Assembly (NCBI GenBank): GCA_050252075.1
Contig: JBFWLP010000071.1
Span: 1-17,410 of the forward strand
From: JAAYGT01 sp050252075
GTDB taxonomy: Bacteria; Pseudomonadota; Gammaproteobacteria; Burkholderiales; Burkholderiaceae_B
Direction: 5' to 3'
Length of the DNA stretch: 17,410 nt
Every line of letters begins with the position of its first letter. The stretch's first letter is position 1. The position numbers and the translations under genes are program-made. The notes beneath the pieces were generated by a model, which saw only the letters and a list, made by a program, of their open reading frames with translations, made no database searches and was not told the DNA's origin. Below are positions 1 to 8,177 of this stretch, in pieces.

Positions 1-459
1 ATCGGCCAGCGCCAGACGTTGCAGCGTCTGCAAGGCAGCGGCGCCATAGGGGGCCAGGCGAGGGTCGGCCAGTACAAGCCGATCAAACGAACCCGTGCGC
101 AACACGTTGCCCTGGTCATCCACCAGACCCCGCTGCCGGCTCCACAGCACCAGTTTACCGACGGCATAGGTGAAACGGGTTCCCTGCAGCCCCAGCCCTT
201 CACGCTCCAGTTTTGCCGGGACAATATCGTCGGCGGCGACTATCACCTCGAAAGGAGCGCCATGCTTTATCTGTGCGTAAAATTTTCCTGTAGAACCAAA
301 AGACAAAACAAGGCTGTCACCGGTATCCTTCTGGAAGGCTTGCGCAATTCGCTGCATGGGCCCGGCAAAGTTCGAGGCCACCGCCACACTCACCTGCGCC
401 GCCTGCGCCGCACTGCCAAGCAACCACCCGACGAACACCGCAGTAGTAACGAATTTCAT
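1..459 (-). CDS. modA: Molybdate ABC transporter substrate-binding protein ModA (3' part cut by window edge)
   Basis: This is the periplasmic receptor that captures molybdate (or tungstate) and delivers it to the ModBC permease. The 153 visible codons begin at the ATG complementary to 457-459. The first 20-22 residues form a signal peptide (hydrophobic VFVGWLLGSAAQA). The family pattern follows: VAVASNF near 26-31, SFGSTGKFYAQI at 53-64 (oxyanion-contacting Ser/Thr region), VIVAADD near 72-78, and LADPRLAPYGAAA near 130-142. The gene runs off the left edge, so roughly the last 100 residues of a usual 250-residue ModA are missing, and modB/modC probably lie beyond. It diverges from modE, and the operator-like palindrome starts only 8 bp before its start codon. 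The ribosome site is weak (GAG about 8 nt upstream). The family call is secure; substrate preference cannot be read from sequence. Confidence 0.95.
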   Translation of the reverse strand, partial: MKFVTTAVFVGWLLGSAAQAAQVSVAVASNFAGPMQRIAQAFQKDTGDSLVLSFGSTGKFYAQIKHGAPFEVIVAADDIVPAKLEREGLGLQGTRFTYAVGKLVLWSRQRGLVDDQGNVLRTGSFDRLVLADPRLAPYGAAALQTLQRLALAD

Positions 460-466
460 GAATCAA

Positions 467-495
467 ACTCGCTATTCATATAATGAATAGCGAGT
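467..495. promoter_or_regulatory. ModE-type operator between modA and modE
   Basis: This is a perfect inverted repeat with 13-bp arms: ACTCGCTATTCAT at 467-479 and ATGAATAGCGAGT at 483-495, separated by ATA. The CGCTAT / ATAGCG half-sites (470-475 and 487-492, 11 bp apart) resemble the known ModE half-site pattern CGYTAT...ATARCG, whose spacer is about 12 bp in E. coli. Its position between modA and modE makes ModE the obvious ligand. The palindrome is direct observation; binding by ModE is inference. Confidence 0.8.
479..484 (+). promoter_or_regulatory. Putative -10 element of modE inside the ModE operator
   Basis: A perfect TATAAT sits at the centre of the palindrome. It would place the modE transcription start near 490, downstream of the ATG at 483 and upstream of the ATG at 546. 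That supports 546 as the true modE start and suggests autorepression. The -35 region is poor (TTTCAT or TTCATG near 454-460). Confidence 0.4.
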
Positions 496-505
496 ATACC
501 AAGCG

Positions 506-525
506 GTATGGCAAACTTTCCATAC
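506..525. promoter_or_regulatory. Second small dyad in the modA-modE gap
   Basis: GTATGG (506-511) and CCATAC (520-525) form a 6-bp inverted repeat with an 8-nt spacer. An overlapping ATACC/GGTAT pair (496-500 and 505-509) could form a competing short hairpin. It lies in the predicted modE leader and upstream of modA. It may be an accessory regulator site, a leader hairpin or chance. Confidence 0.25.
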
Positions 526-545
526 TCACTCACTCTTTTACACCC

Positions 546-1322
546 ATGAACGAACCCTGCCCGCTTCAACTGAATGCCGCCCTGGGGCACGACGCCACCG
601 ACAAACGCATGGATGTGCTGCGCCGTATCCATCAGGCCGGCTCGATCTCCGAAGCTGCCCGCGGTGCCGGGATCAGCTACAAGGCGGCATGGCAGGCCAT
701 CGAAACCCTGAACAACCTGGCAGGTACGCCTCTGGTGGAGAAAGCCGTGGGCGGGAGCGGCGGCGGCGGTGCGCAACTGACACCCGCCGGCCATCGCCTG
801 CTTCGTGCCTTCGATCTGCTGGCCGCGGCACGCCAAACGGTCCTGACGCAACTGGAAAACGAAAACGGCACAAAGGGTGCCCCGGTAAGCTTTACCGCAC
901 TGGGTCTGCGCACCAGCATGCGCAACCAGCTACCCTGCTCGATCGCCGGTATCCATGCGGGGGGGCCGGCGGTCAGGATCGAACTGGCCCTTGCCGACGG
1001 AACCCGGCTTGCCGCGCGCATCACTCGCGAAAGCGCACAATTGCTTGATCTAACCCACAACAAACCTGTCATCGCTTTGTGCAAGGCAACGGCCGTGCAG
1101 GTGTCAGGCGCGCGGCACTCACCCGGTACTGCCGACTCGCTCAAGGGGCGTGTTGTGCACGTATCTGGCACCGGAAAAACCGCCGAAGTCAGTGTTACCC
1201 TTGACGGTGGTCTCTCCATGGTGGGCTTCCTGGCCGATAAAGAAATGCTCAGTCCGGGCGACCCTTGCGTCCTGCATGTTCAAGACTCCTCGGTGGTCAT
1301 CGCGCTGGCCGGCATGTCATGA
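546..1322 (+). CDS. modE: Molybdate-dependent transcriptional regulator ModE
   Basis: ModE senses cytoplasmic molybdate and represses the molybdate transport operon. From the ATG at 546 the protein is 258 residues, close to the 262 of E. coli ModE. An N-terminal winged helix-turn-helix spans about 15-100, with the LysR-like helix GSISEAARGAGISYKAAW at 32-49 and the glycine-rich wing GGSGGGGAQLTPAG at 69-82. Two Mop/TOBE domains follow: about 113-187, with the oxyanion-site motif TSMRNQLPCSIAGI at 123-136, and about 198-255. An in-frame ATG at 483 lies inside the operator and just after a perfect TATAAT, so it is unlikely to be transcribed from that promoter; I prefer 546, although neither start has a clear Shine-Dalgarno. 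The gene is divergent from modA. The full two-Mop layout indicates a genuine regulator and not a Mop-only storage protein. Confidence 0.93.
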   Translation: MNEPCPLQLNAALGHDATDKRMDVLRRIHQAGSISEAARGAGISYKAAWQAIETLNNLAGTPLVEKAVGGSGGGGAQLTPAGHRLLRAFDLLAAARQTVLTQLENENGTKGAPVSFTALGLRTSMRNQLPCSIAGIHAGGPAVRIELALADGTRLAARITRESAQLLDLTHNKPVIALCKATAVQVSGARHSPGTADSLKGRVVHVSGTGKTAEVSVTLDGGLSMVGFLADKEMLSPGDPCVLHVQDSSVVIALAGMS

Positions 1323-1344
1323 CACCCGTTTTTTTGTCCACACA

Positions 1345-2028
1345 ATGGAAACACCTCTAACCCTGAGTATCGTGATGCCTGTGCTCAACGAAGCCGCCGG
1401 CGTCGAGCCGACGCTCGCGCGCCTTCAAGCCATGCGCCGACGGGGCGTACAAATCGTGGTGGTCGACGGCGGCAGCAGCGACGATACGGTGGATCGTTGT
1501 CGCCCGTTCGTGGATCAGGTGATCACCAGCCCCAAGGGGCGTGCGCGGCAAATGAATGCCGGAGCCGGGGCTGCGCGCGGCAATGTTGTCCTGTTCCTGC
1601 ATGCCGACACACTGCTTGCGCCGCAAGCCGACCTGCAGGTGCTGAACGCACTAAACCGGGGAGCACGCTGGGGCCGCTTCGATGTCGCCATCGAGGGCAC
1701 ACACTGGATGCTGCCCGTCGTGGCCTTCATGATGAACCGGCGTTCCCGCCTGACAGGTATTGCGACCGGGGACCAGGCAATCTTCGTACAACGCACACTG
1801 TTCGACCAGATCGGAGGCTTTCCAGACCAGGCGCTCATGGAAGACATTGCCTTATCGGCACGGCTGCGACAAATTGCAGCCCCCGCCTGTCTTCAGCTGC
1901 GGGCCGTCACATCGGGGCGCCGCTGGGAAAGCCGCGGCGTATGGCGCACCATCGTGCTCATGTGGCAATTGCGCTGGCGCTATTGGCGAGGCGACTCCCC
2001 GGAATGTCTGGCGAAGCGCTACCGGTGA
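1345..2028 (+). CDS. TIGR04283-type family 2 glycosyltransferase
   Basis: This is a 227-residue GT-A fold glycosyltransferase of the family named 'arsenosugar biosynthesis glycosyltransferase' (TIGR04283). The nucleotide-sugar site is visible: LSIVMPVLNE at 7-16, VVVDGGSSDDT at 38-48, KGRARQMNAG at 64-73, and FLHADT at 84-89 standing for the metal-binding DXD. GDQAIFV at 142-148 and MEDI at 165-168 fit the acceptor side, and SGRRWES at 190-196 is a conserved tail motif. The chosen ATG starts exactly at the domain; the frame is open further upstream but would run into modE. It overlaps the next gene, so the two are probably co-translated. The arsenosugar name comes from neighbourhoods in other genomes; no arsenic gene is visible here and the true acceptor is unknown. 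Confidence 0.88.
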   Translation: METPLTLSIVMPVLNEAAGVEPTLARLQAMRRRGVQIVVVDGGSSDDTVDRCRPFVDQVITSPKGRARQMNAGAGAARGNVVLFLHADTLLAPQADLQVLNALNRGARWGRFDVAIEGTHWMLPVVAFMMNRRSRLTGIATGDQAIFVQRTLFDQIGGFPDQALMEDIALSARLRQIAAPACLQLRAVTSGRRWESRGVWRTIVLMWQLRWRYWRGDSPECLAKRYR

Positions 2029-2639
2029 GCACCGCTATCATTATCTTTGCCAAGGCTCCGCAAGCCGGACTGGCAAAAACCCGCCTGATTCCTGCACTGG
2101 GCCCGAACGGCGCGGCACATGTGGCCGAGTGCATGCTGTTTCATGCGGTGGGGCAAGCAATGGACACCAACGTTGATCACGTGGAACTTTGCGTTGCGCC
2201 CGACACATCGCACCATGCATTCCAGAAACTGGCCGGACTGTACGGGAAACGCTTGCACCTGGGTTGTCAAACCGATGGCGATCTTGGCCGGCGCATGTAT
2301 CGTGCACTCGCCCGCACACTGCCCAACCACCGCCATGTGCTGCTGATGGGTACCGATGCTCCGGCCCTGTCAACCACCCGGCTGATTCAGGCTGCCCGGG
2401 CTCTGGACACACACGATGCCGTCTTTGTGCCTGCCACCGACGGCGGCTATGCGCTGGCGGGCCTGAACCACGCACACGAACACATCTTTGCCGGCATGCC
2501 GTGGAGCACGGCGCAAGTAATGCCCGAGACCCGGCGCCGCCTGCTTGCCCTGGGCTGGACATGGCAAGAGCTGGCGCCTGTTGCCGACATTGACGAGCCC
2601 GACGATCTGGTACACGCCCCGCCGCAATGGCTGCCGTGA
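2004..2639 (+). CDS. TIGR04282/DUF2064 family nucleotidyltransferase-fold protein
   Basis: This is a 211-residue protein of the family called 'TIGR04282 arsenosugar biosynthesis glycosyltransferase' (DUF2064), with a MobA/SpsF-like nucleotide-binding fold. Landmarks are the N-terminal loop FAKAPQAGLAKTRL at 15-28, QTDGDLGRRM at 89-98, the metal-binding GTDAP at 116-120, PATDGGYALAG at 143-153, and DIDEPDDL at 195-202. Two starts are possible. ATG 2004 overlaps the upstream gene by 25 nt and has GAGG about 12 nt before it. GTG 2025 would give a 4-nt overlap and a protein seven residues shorter, but has no clear ribosome site. It almost always travels with TIGR04283, as here, so the two probably act in one glycosylation step or sequence. 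The reaction is not established. Confidence 0.87.
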   Translation: MSGEALPVSTAIIIFAKAPQAGLAKTRLIPALGPNGAAHVAECMLFHAVGQAMDTNVDHVELCVAPDTSHHAFQKLAGLYGKRLHLGCQTDGDLGRRMYRALARTLPNHRHVLLMGTDAPALSTTRLIQAARALDTHDAVFVPATDGGYALAGLNHAHEHIFAGMPWSTAQVMPETRRRLLALGWTWQELAPVADIDEPDDLVHAPPQWLP

Positions 2640-2679
2640 AGCGTTTCGGCCGGATGATTTCCACCAGACCACATGTGCG

Positions 2680-4518
2680 CTATTCCGACGAGGCGTCGTT
2701 CAGAAAGCCCCCGCTCTGGTGTCGCCACAACCGGGCGTAAACCCCGTTTTTGTGCAACAGCTCGGCATGGCTGCCCTGCTCAATAACCTTGCCGGCATCC
2801 ATGACAATCAACCTGTCCATGGCCGCAATAGTGGAAAGCCGATGCGCAATCGCAATGACCGTTTTGCCTTCCATAATGTCGTTCAGGCTTTCCTGAATGG
2901 CGGCCTCCACCTCGGAATCCAGAGCACTGGTAGCCTCGTCCAGCAACAGTATCGGAGCGTTCTTCAGCAACACCCTTGCAATGGCCACCCGCTGGCGCTG
3001 GCCACCCGAAAGCTTCACTCCCCGCTCTCCCACCAGGGTGTCGTAACCCCGGTGGCCGTGCCGGTCGCTCAACTGCCCGATAAACTCGTCGGCATGCGCA
3101 CGGGCGGCGGCGGCGCGTATCTGCGCATCGTCGGCCTCTGGGCGCCCGTACGCAATATTGTCGCGAATGGAGCGATGCAATAACGACGTATCCTGGGTGA
3201 CCATTCCAATCGCGCCGCGCAAGCTGTCCTGGGTAACATGCGCGATATTCTGCCCGTCGATACGTATCTCGCCGCTATCAATATCGTAAAAGCGCAACAG
3301 CAAATTGATCAGCGTGGATTTTCCCGCACCCGACCGGCCGATCAGGCCGATCCGCTCGCCGGGTCGAACGGTCAGGCTCAGGCCGTCGAGCACCCGGCGT
3401 TCGCCATCGTAGCTGAACGATACGTTGTCGAAAACCACCTCACCGTGCCCGACGGCAAGTGCCGATGCATCGGGAGCATCCTGCACTTTGGGAACATGGG
3501 TCAAGGTGGCAATGCCGTCGTGCACCGTGCCGATATTTTCAAACAGCGAAGCCATTTGCCACATAATCCAGTGCGACATGCCATTCACACGCAGCGCCAT
3601 GGCCGTAACCGCCGCCACCGCTCCGGTACCCACAACGCTGCCGTGCCACAACCATAAGGCATAGCCGCCCGCTGAAAGTATCAGGCCCGCCACCAGTGCC
3701 TGATTGACTATTTCAAACTGGCTGACCAGGCGCATCTGACGATAGCCGGTAAGCTTGAAATCTTCCATGGCCGCACGGGCAAACTGCGCCTCGCGCCGGG
3801 TGTGTGAAAACAGCTTGACAGTGGTGATGTTGGAATAGGCATCGGTGACGCGCCCGGTCATGGATGACCGGGCATGTGCCTGCTCCTGGCCCACTTTGCC
3901 CAGGCGCGGCACGAAATACAGCATGGCCAGCCCGTACAGCACCACCCAGCCTATGAAGGGAAGCATCAGCCGCCAGTCAAAGCTGCCGGCCAGGGCGATA
4001 ATAGTGAAAAAATACACGCCGATACCCAGCACAATTTCGCAGAGCGTCAGCAACACATCGCGCACGGCCAGTGCGGTCTGCATCACTTTCGTGGTGACCC
4101 GCCCCGCAAACTCGTCGGAAAAGAAAGCCAGGCTTTGCCGGAGCATCAGGCGATGAAAATTCCAGCGCAACCTGAGCGGCAAATTAATGGCCAATACTTG
4201 ATGCTGTACCGTGGTGCGCAGGGCCACCAGCCCGATACTGGCAATCAGCACTGCGCCTATGCTCCACAACACGCGGCGCTCGTGCTCCGATGCCGGCTCA
4301 CCTGCTTTCCACAGGGCCAGAAGATCGACGACCTGCCCCAGAAAAGCAAACAGCCAGGCCTCGTAGACAGAGACACTGGCGCTTAACAGAGCCAGCGCCG
4401 CCACATAGCGTCGCGAGCCCTGGGTGCACGACCACAGAAAGCCGGCCAGCCCGCGCGGCGGTAGCGGTGCATCGTGAGGCGGAAAAGGATCCAGAAGACG
4501 TTCAAACCGGTGCAACAA
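2680..4518 (-). CDS. ABC exporter, fused permease-ATPase half transporter
   Basis: This is a 612-residue type IV (MsbA-like) half transporter, expected to dimerise in the inner membrane and export a hydrophobic compound or lipid. The membrane domain covers about 35-330, with hydrophobic helices near 37-62, 87-105, 155-178, 183-205, 272-292 and 297-325. The ATPase domain covers about 358-600: Walker A GRSGAGKS at 394-401, Q-loop Gln442, signature LSGGQ at 503-507, Walker B ILLLDE at 523-528, and switch His559 in AHRLST. All catalytic residues are present. The start is a TTG, complementary to 4516-4518. It is preceded by a good ribosome site, GGGAG with a 6-nt spacer, and by an in-frame stop (TAA) just above; the next Met is residue 125. 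It lies 57 bp after the CHASE/EAL gene on the same strand, possibly in one operon. The substrate is unknown. Confidence 0.93.
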   Translation of the reverse strand: MLHRFERLLDPFPPHDAPLPPRGLAGFLWSCTQGSRRYVAALALLSASVSVYEAWLFAFLGQVVDLLALWKAGEPASEHERRVLWSIGAVLIASIGLVALRTTVQHQVLAINLPLRLRWNFHRLMLRQSLAFFSDEFAGRVTTKVMQTALAVRDVLLTLCEIVLGIGVYFFTIIALAGSFDWRLMLPFIGWVVLYGLAMLYFVPRLGKVGQEQAHARSSMTGRVTDAYSNITTVKLFSHTRREAQFARAAMEDFKLTGYRQMRLVSQFEIVNQALVAGLILSAGGYALWLWHGSVVGTGAVAAVTAMALRVNGMSHWIMWQMASLFENIGTVHDGIATLTHVPKVQDAPDASALAVGHGEVVFDNVSFSYDGERRVLDGLSLTVRPGERIGLIGRSGAGKSTLINLLLRFYDIDSGEIRIDGQNIAHVTQDSLRGAIGMVTQDTSLLHRSIRDNIAYGRPEADDAQIRAAAARAHADEFIGQLSDRHGHRGYDTLVGERGVKLSGGQRQRVAIARVLLKNAPILLLDEATSALDSEVEAAIQESLNDIMEGKTVIAIAHRLSTIAAMDRLIVMDAGKVIEQGSHAELLHKNGVYARLWRHQSGGFLNDASSE

Positions 4519-4524
4519 ACCATA

Positions 4525-4529
4525 CTCCC
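4525..4529 (-). promoter_or_regulatory. Ribosome binding site fixing the TTG start of the ABC exporter
   Basis: GGGAG on the minus strand lies 6 nt before TTG 4518 and 9 nt before a second TTG codon. An in-frame stop at 4531-4533 excludes any longer start. The nearby ATG complementary to 4521-4523 is in a different frame. Confidence 0.6.
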
Positions 4530-4575
4530 ATTACATGCTGATGCCGCGCACCCATGCCGGCTACGGCCAACGCGT

Positions 4576-7500
4576 TCAATGACGACCATCGGGCCGACCG
4601 GTGCCCAGCTGATCCAGCCATTCGGAGCCCGGCATGGGGCGCCCAAACAAATAGCCCTGAAAATGTGTGCAGCCGTTACGCACAAGCCACTGCCTTTGCT
4701 CCTGGGTCTCCACCCCTTCGGCCATGACGGCCAGCCCCAGGCTATGGCCCAGCGCAATAATGGTTCGCACAATGGCCTCGTCATTGCTGTCGCGTTGCAC
4801 ATCGCGCACAAAGGACTGGTCAATTTTCAGCTGATCCAGCGGCAATTTCTTCAGATAACCCAGCGATGAATACCCGGTACCGAAGTCGTCAAGCGAAAAA
4901 TGCACGCCAAGTAATCGCAAGGCCCGCATTTTCGCGACGATTTCATCGATATCTTCGGCAAAAATGCTTTCCGTCAGCTCCAGCTTCAATTGTCTGGGAT
5001 TCGCACCCGTGCGACCCAGCGATTCGGCCACCTGTTTGACAAAGTCGGGGTGATGGAACTGGCGGGCACTGACATTCACCGACAATGTACAGGCAGACAT
5101 GCCCGGCCGGCCTTGCCAGGAGGCAAGGAACGTGCACGCGGTATCCAGCACCCATTGCCCAAGCTGCAAAATGAATCCGTTGCTTTCGGCCAGGGGAATG
5201 AAAACGGCCGGAGAGACCGCGCCACGCACCGGATGGCGCCAGCGACAAAGTGCCTCGACCCCCACCACATCGGCCTCGTTGTCCACCTGCGGCTGATACA
5301 GCAGATAAAGCTCGTCACGCTCGATACTGTGGCCCAGCTCCGCTTCCAGGGCGGCCCTTTCCAGCAAATGGGCCTGCAGGCGGCTGTCAAAGAACCGATA
5401 GGTGTTGCGACCGCTGTTCTTGGCCGAATACACGGCCGACCCCAGATGGCTAAGCAGCTCTTCAACCTTGAGCGGCTTGTCGCCAAACACCAGGGCCCCC
5501 AGACTTGCGCTGACAAAATGCTCGCTGCCTTCAACCAGTAACGGTTGATCGATGGTCACGAGCAAGCGCTTGCATAAAGACTCGACCATCGCCTGCGCCT
5601 GACCGGGACCGGCCTGAAGCTCACCGATCAGCACAATGAATTCGTCGCCATCCAACCGCGCCAGCAAGGCGGTGGCCGGTAGCTCGCGCTGGATGCGTTC
5701 GGCCGTTTGAACCAGCAGAATATCGCCACGGCGATGCCCCCAGTGCTCATTGATCACCTTGAAATTGTCCAGATCAATGAGGATCGCCGCCCCCGCGTAA
5801 CTACCAGGCAGGCGCCCGGACAGCTCCTGGGCCGCTTTCAGCATGAACTGGCTGCGGTTGGGCAATTGCGTCAACCCGTCATAAAACGCCAGCTTGTGAA
5901 CTTGCTCCTGGGTGGTCCGGCGCTCGGTGACATCGCGCTCCACCGACACCCAATGGGTAAACCACCCCTGATCATCGGCGATGGGCTGAATATCCAGCTC
6001 TACCCAATAGGTTTGCCTGTCTTTGGTGTAATTCACCAGCTCGGCCCGCACTGGCTGCCAGGCCTGAAGGGCCTGCCGGATACGATCCCGCTCACTGCGG
6101 GACGTATCCGGCCCCTGCAGCATGCGCGGCGATCGCCCCAGAACCTCTTCCCGGCGAAACCCGGTCTTGCGTTCAAACGCGTTATTGACAAAAACAATGC
6201 GTGGCCCGGGAACGTCAACAGGCTCCGCTTCGGTGATGACCACCATATCGTTCAGGCTGGCAACAGCTTTCTCAAGCAGCTTCAGCTGATCTTGCGAACG
6301 GCGCCGCTCGGTGACATCTTGCAGCGTGAAAAACAGCTGATCGGGCGCGGGGTTAGCGGCTTCAGAACGCTGCCCGCACATCAACATCCAGCGACGGGCC
6401 CCATCGCCGGCTCGCACGATGGTGAATTCCAGCGCATCGGTGACGGCCGTATTGGGCCCGGGGGCCACCGCGCGCATGAACAGATCGCGATGACGCGGCT
6501 CGATCAGAGCATTAATAGATTCCAGGGAATAATCCGGAGCCCAGGGCAACCCCAACAATTCGCAAACGGCCGGCGAACCCCGCCACCGGTGCGCCTGCGT
6601 GTCAACCCAGAAATGCCCGACCGACGCCACACGCTGTGCTTCCATTAATGCGCGCTCGCGCTCTTCGAGCAGCTCGGAATCCCGGATACGATCGGTGATA
6701 TCGCGCGACAACATGATGAAACGGGGTTCCGCAGCGTCGTCCACCGATTTGCGGGCAATGGACAGCTCGAACCAGCGCACACCCGACTGCAGCGGAATGC
6801 GTATCTTGGTGCCGAATGAGACACCGTCACGCCGGGTTTGCTCAAGAGCCTGCAGGCAGGCCGCCGCCGCATCGGCGGGCAGAACATCGTGGACACTTTT
6901 GCCGATCAGTTGCTCGCGCGCCAGGGCCAGGCCCTCGTGGGTACGCGTGCGCAGGGCAAGATAACGCCCTGCCGCATTCATTTCAAACAACAGATCAGGC
7001 ACGGCGTTCAGCGTGCTCTCCATATCGGACGACAAGTCGCGCAACTCTTTTGTCATGCCCAGAGCAACGCGGCGCGCCCGGTCACGCGATGTCATCAGCA
7101 GCCAGACAATGAAGCCGGCTGCCAGGCTGAGCAGCACGCCCAGTGCCGCGAACCAGTGGTGATCACGTTCGGACAGGCGGTCAAGATAGGCGGGCGTGGG
7201 CGTTAGAACGTATGTCCAGCGCTGGCCGCCAAAATCTATGGTACGCCGCACGTCGAACATACCGGGAATATCGAACGGAAAGCGTTGAGGCACGCTGTCA
7301 AGCCAGCCCGCCAGAAAACCGGCCTGATCCGGTGAGTCACCGTCGAACAACTGAAGGCGCATACCGCCATGCAGCAACGCCGTGTGCCGCTGCAGTATAT
7401 CGACCAGCCGAAACCGGGCACTTGCCCACCCCATGAGATTCCGTTGCCGATCTGCGAGCGTGGCCGTTGACTTGCCCGCCTGGTAAACGGGCGAGTACAT

Positions 7501-8142
7501 GGCAAACGCTGTTTCTTGATCGTTCTGTCCATAGAGTGCCAGCGTCATTTTTTCGGACAGGCTTATCTGACCCGTATCCCGGGCTCGCATTGCAGTCTTG
7601 CGCAGTACCGGCACGGTCAGAATATCGAACCCGGGTACCACCTTATTTTGCTCGGTGGGCTCTATGAACAGCACGGGAGCATACAGCTCGCGCGGGCCTG
7701 CCGGCCGAAGTTGCCAATTTTGCACACCAAACACCGGCCCCGCCTGAGACTCAAGGCGGGGAAGCTGCAACGCGGTGATCGCGGGAATGTAGGCAACACT
7801 CAGCAAGCCGCCGACCGTACTTTCCAGCTGCAAGGAATGCACAAATGCTTCGAACTCATCGGCGGTGACCGTCGCCGACCCTTCCACAAAACCGCGTATG
7901 CCCCGCAGCACCAGTTCCACCGCTCTGAGCCGCCCTTGTACCTGCAACCCGATCTCATCGGCAATATGGCTGACTTGATGGCCGAGCTCATGGTGAATGT
8001 GATCGATGCGATTGAACCAGTAGAAAACCGGCAGAAGCATCAGGCTCAGGGCAGTTACCAACGCCGCGGCAACAGGCTTCATACCAATGTGACCCGCACG
8101 CGGTTCCCGGGGGACTGAGCTGGACGTTGCGTAAGAGGTCAT
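4576..8142 (-). CDS. CHASE-PAS-PAS-PAS-GGDEF-EAL membrane c-di-GMP protein, probable phosphodiesterase
   Basis: This 1188-residue inner-membrane signalling protein has, in order: a short cytoplasmic tail, TM1 at about 22-44, a periplasmic CHASE-type sensor at about 75-310, TM2 at about 331-350, three PAS-like domains (about 372-485, 500-615, 625-742), GGDEF at 748-918 and EAL at 925-1178. The EAL domain keeps its key residues: EAL at 963-965, LELTES at 1054-1059, DDFGTGYSS at 1085-1093, KIDQSFVRD at 1106-1114 and EGVET at 1142-1146. c-di-GMP hydrolysis is therefore likely. The GGDEF active site reads DGDEF at 831-835, the usual IND reads INE (797-799), and no RxxD inhibitory site precedes it, so cyclase activity is doubtful. 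The third PAS has SPRMLQGPDT, where a LOV domain would have its Cys. The start at 8142 gives a normal short tail before TM1; the ribosome site is weak. Confidence 0.93.
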   Translation of the reverse strand: MTSYATSSSVPREPRAGHIGMKPVAAALVTALSLMLLPVFYWFNRIDHIHHELGHQVSHIADEIGLQVQGRLRAVELVLRGIRGFVEGSATVTADEFEAFVHSLQLESTVGGLLSVAYIPAITALQLPRLESQAGPVFGVQNWQLRPAGPRELYAPVLFIEPTEQNKVVPGFDILTVPVLRKTAMRARDTGQISLSEKMTLALYGQNDQETAFAMYSPVYQAGKSTATLADRQRNLMGWASARFRLVDILQRHTALLHGGMRLQLFDGDSPDQAGFLAGWLDSVPQRFPFDIPGMFDVRRTIDFGGQRWTYVLTPTPAYLDRLSERDHHWFAALGVLLSLAAGFIVWLLMTSRDRARRVALGMTKELRDLSSDMESTLNAVPDLLFEMNAAGRYLALRTRTHEGLALAREQLIGKSVHDVLPADAAAACLQALEQTRRDGVSFGTKIRIPLQSGVRWFELSIARKSVDDAAEPRFIMLSRDITDRIRDSELLEERERALMEAQRVASVGHFWVDTQAHRWRGSPAVCELLGLPWAPDYSLESINALIEPRHRDLFMRAVAPGPNTAVTDALEFTIVRAGDGARRWMLMCGQRSEAANPAPDQLFFTLQDVTERRRSQDQLKLLEKAVASLNDMVVITEAEPVDVPGPRIVFVNNAFERKTGFRREEVLGRSPRMLQGPDTSRSERDRIRQALQAWQPVRAELVNYTKDRQTYWVELDIQPIADDQGWFTHWVSVERDVTERRTTQEQVHKLAFYDGLTQLPNRSQFMLKAAQELSGRLPGSYAGAAILIDLDNFKVINEHWGHRRGDILLVQTAERIQRELPATALLARLDGDEFIVLIGELQAGPGQAQAMVESLCKRLLVTIDQPLLVEGSEHFVSASLGALVFGDKPLKVEELLSHLGSAVYSAKNSGRNTYRFFDSRLQAHLLERAALEAELGHSIERDELYLLYQPQVDNEADVVGVEALCRWRHPVRGAVSPAVFIPLAESNGFILQLGQWVLDTACTFLASWQGRPGMSACTLSVNVSARQFHHPDFVKQVAESLGRTGANPRQLKLELTESIFAEDIDEIVAKMRALRLLGVHFSLDDFGTGYSSLGYLKKLPLDQLKIDQSFVRDVQRDSNDEAIVRTIIALGHSLGLAVMAEGVETQEQRQWLVRNGCTHFQGYLFGRPMPGSEWLDQLGTGRPDGRH

Positions 8143-8177
8143 AGTTCAGTGAGAACGCCTGACAGTGTTTTCCCGCA

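Noticed and set aside
677..1219. 180-codon minus-strand open frame inside modE
   Set aside because: It is antisense to modE with low-complexity Pro/Ala/Arg translation, as expected in GC-rich DNA.
1497..2003. Upstream extension of the TIGR04282 frame
   Set aside because: It overlaps the TIGR04283 gene in another frame, and the recognisable family sequence starts only after 2004.
2640..2679. Terminator between the convergent TIGR04282 and ABC exporter genes
   Set aside because: Only a short TCGGCCGGA-like dyad and no T-run; not enough to call.
6084..6272. Possible LOV photoreceptor in the third PAS domain of the EAL protein
   Set aside because: The FLQG-like stretch lacks the adduct-forming Cys; the sequence reads SPRMLQGPDT, an ordinary PAS form.
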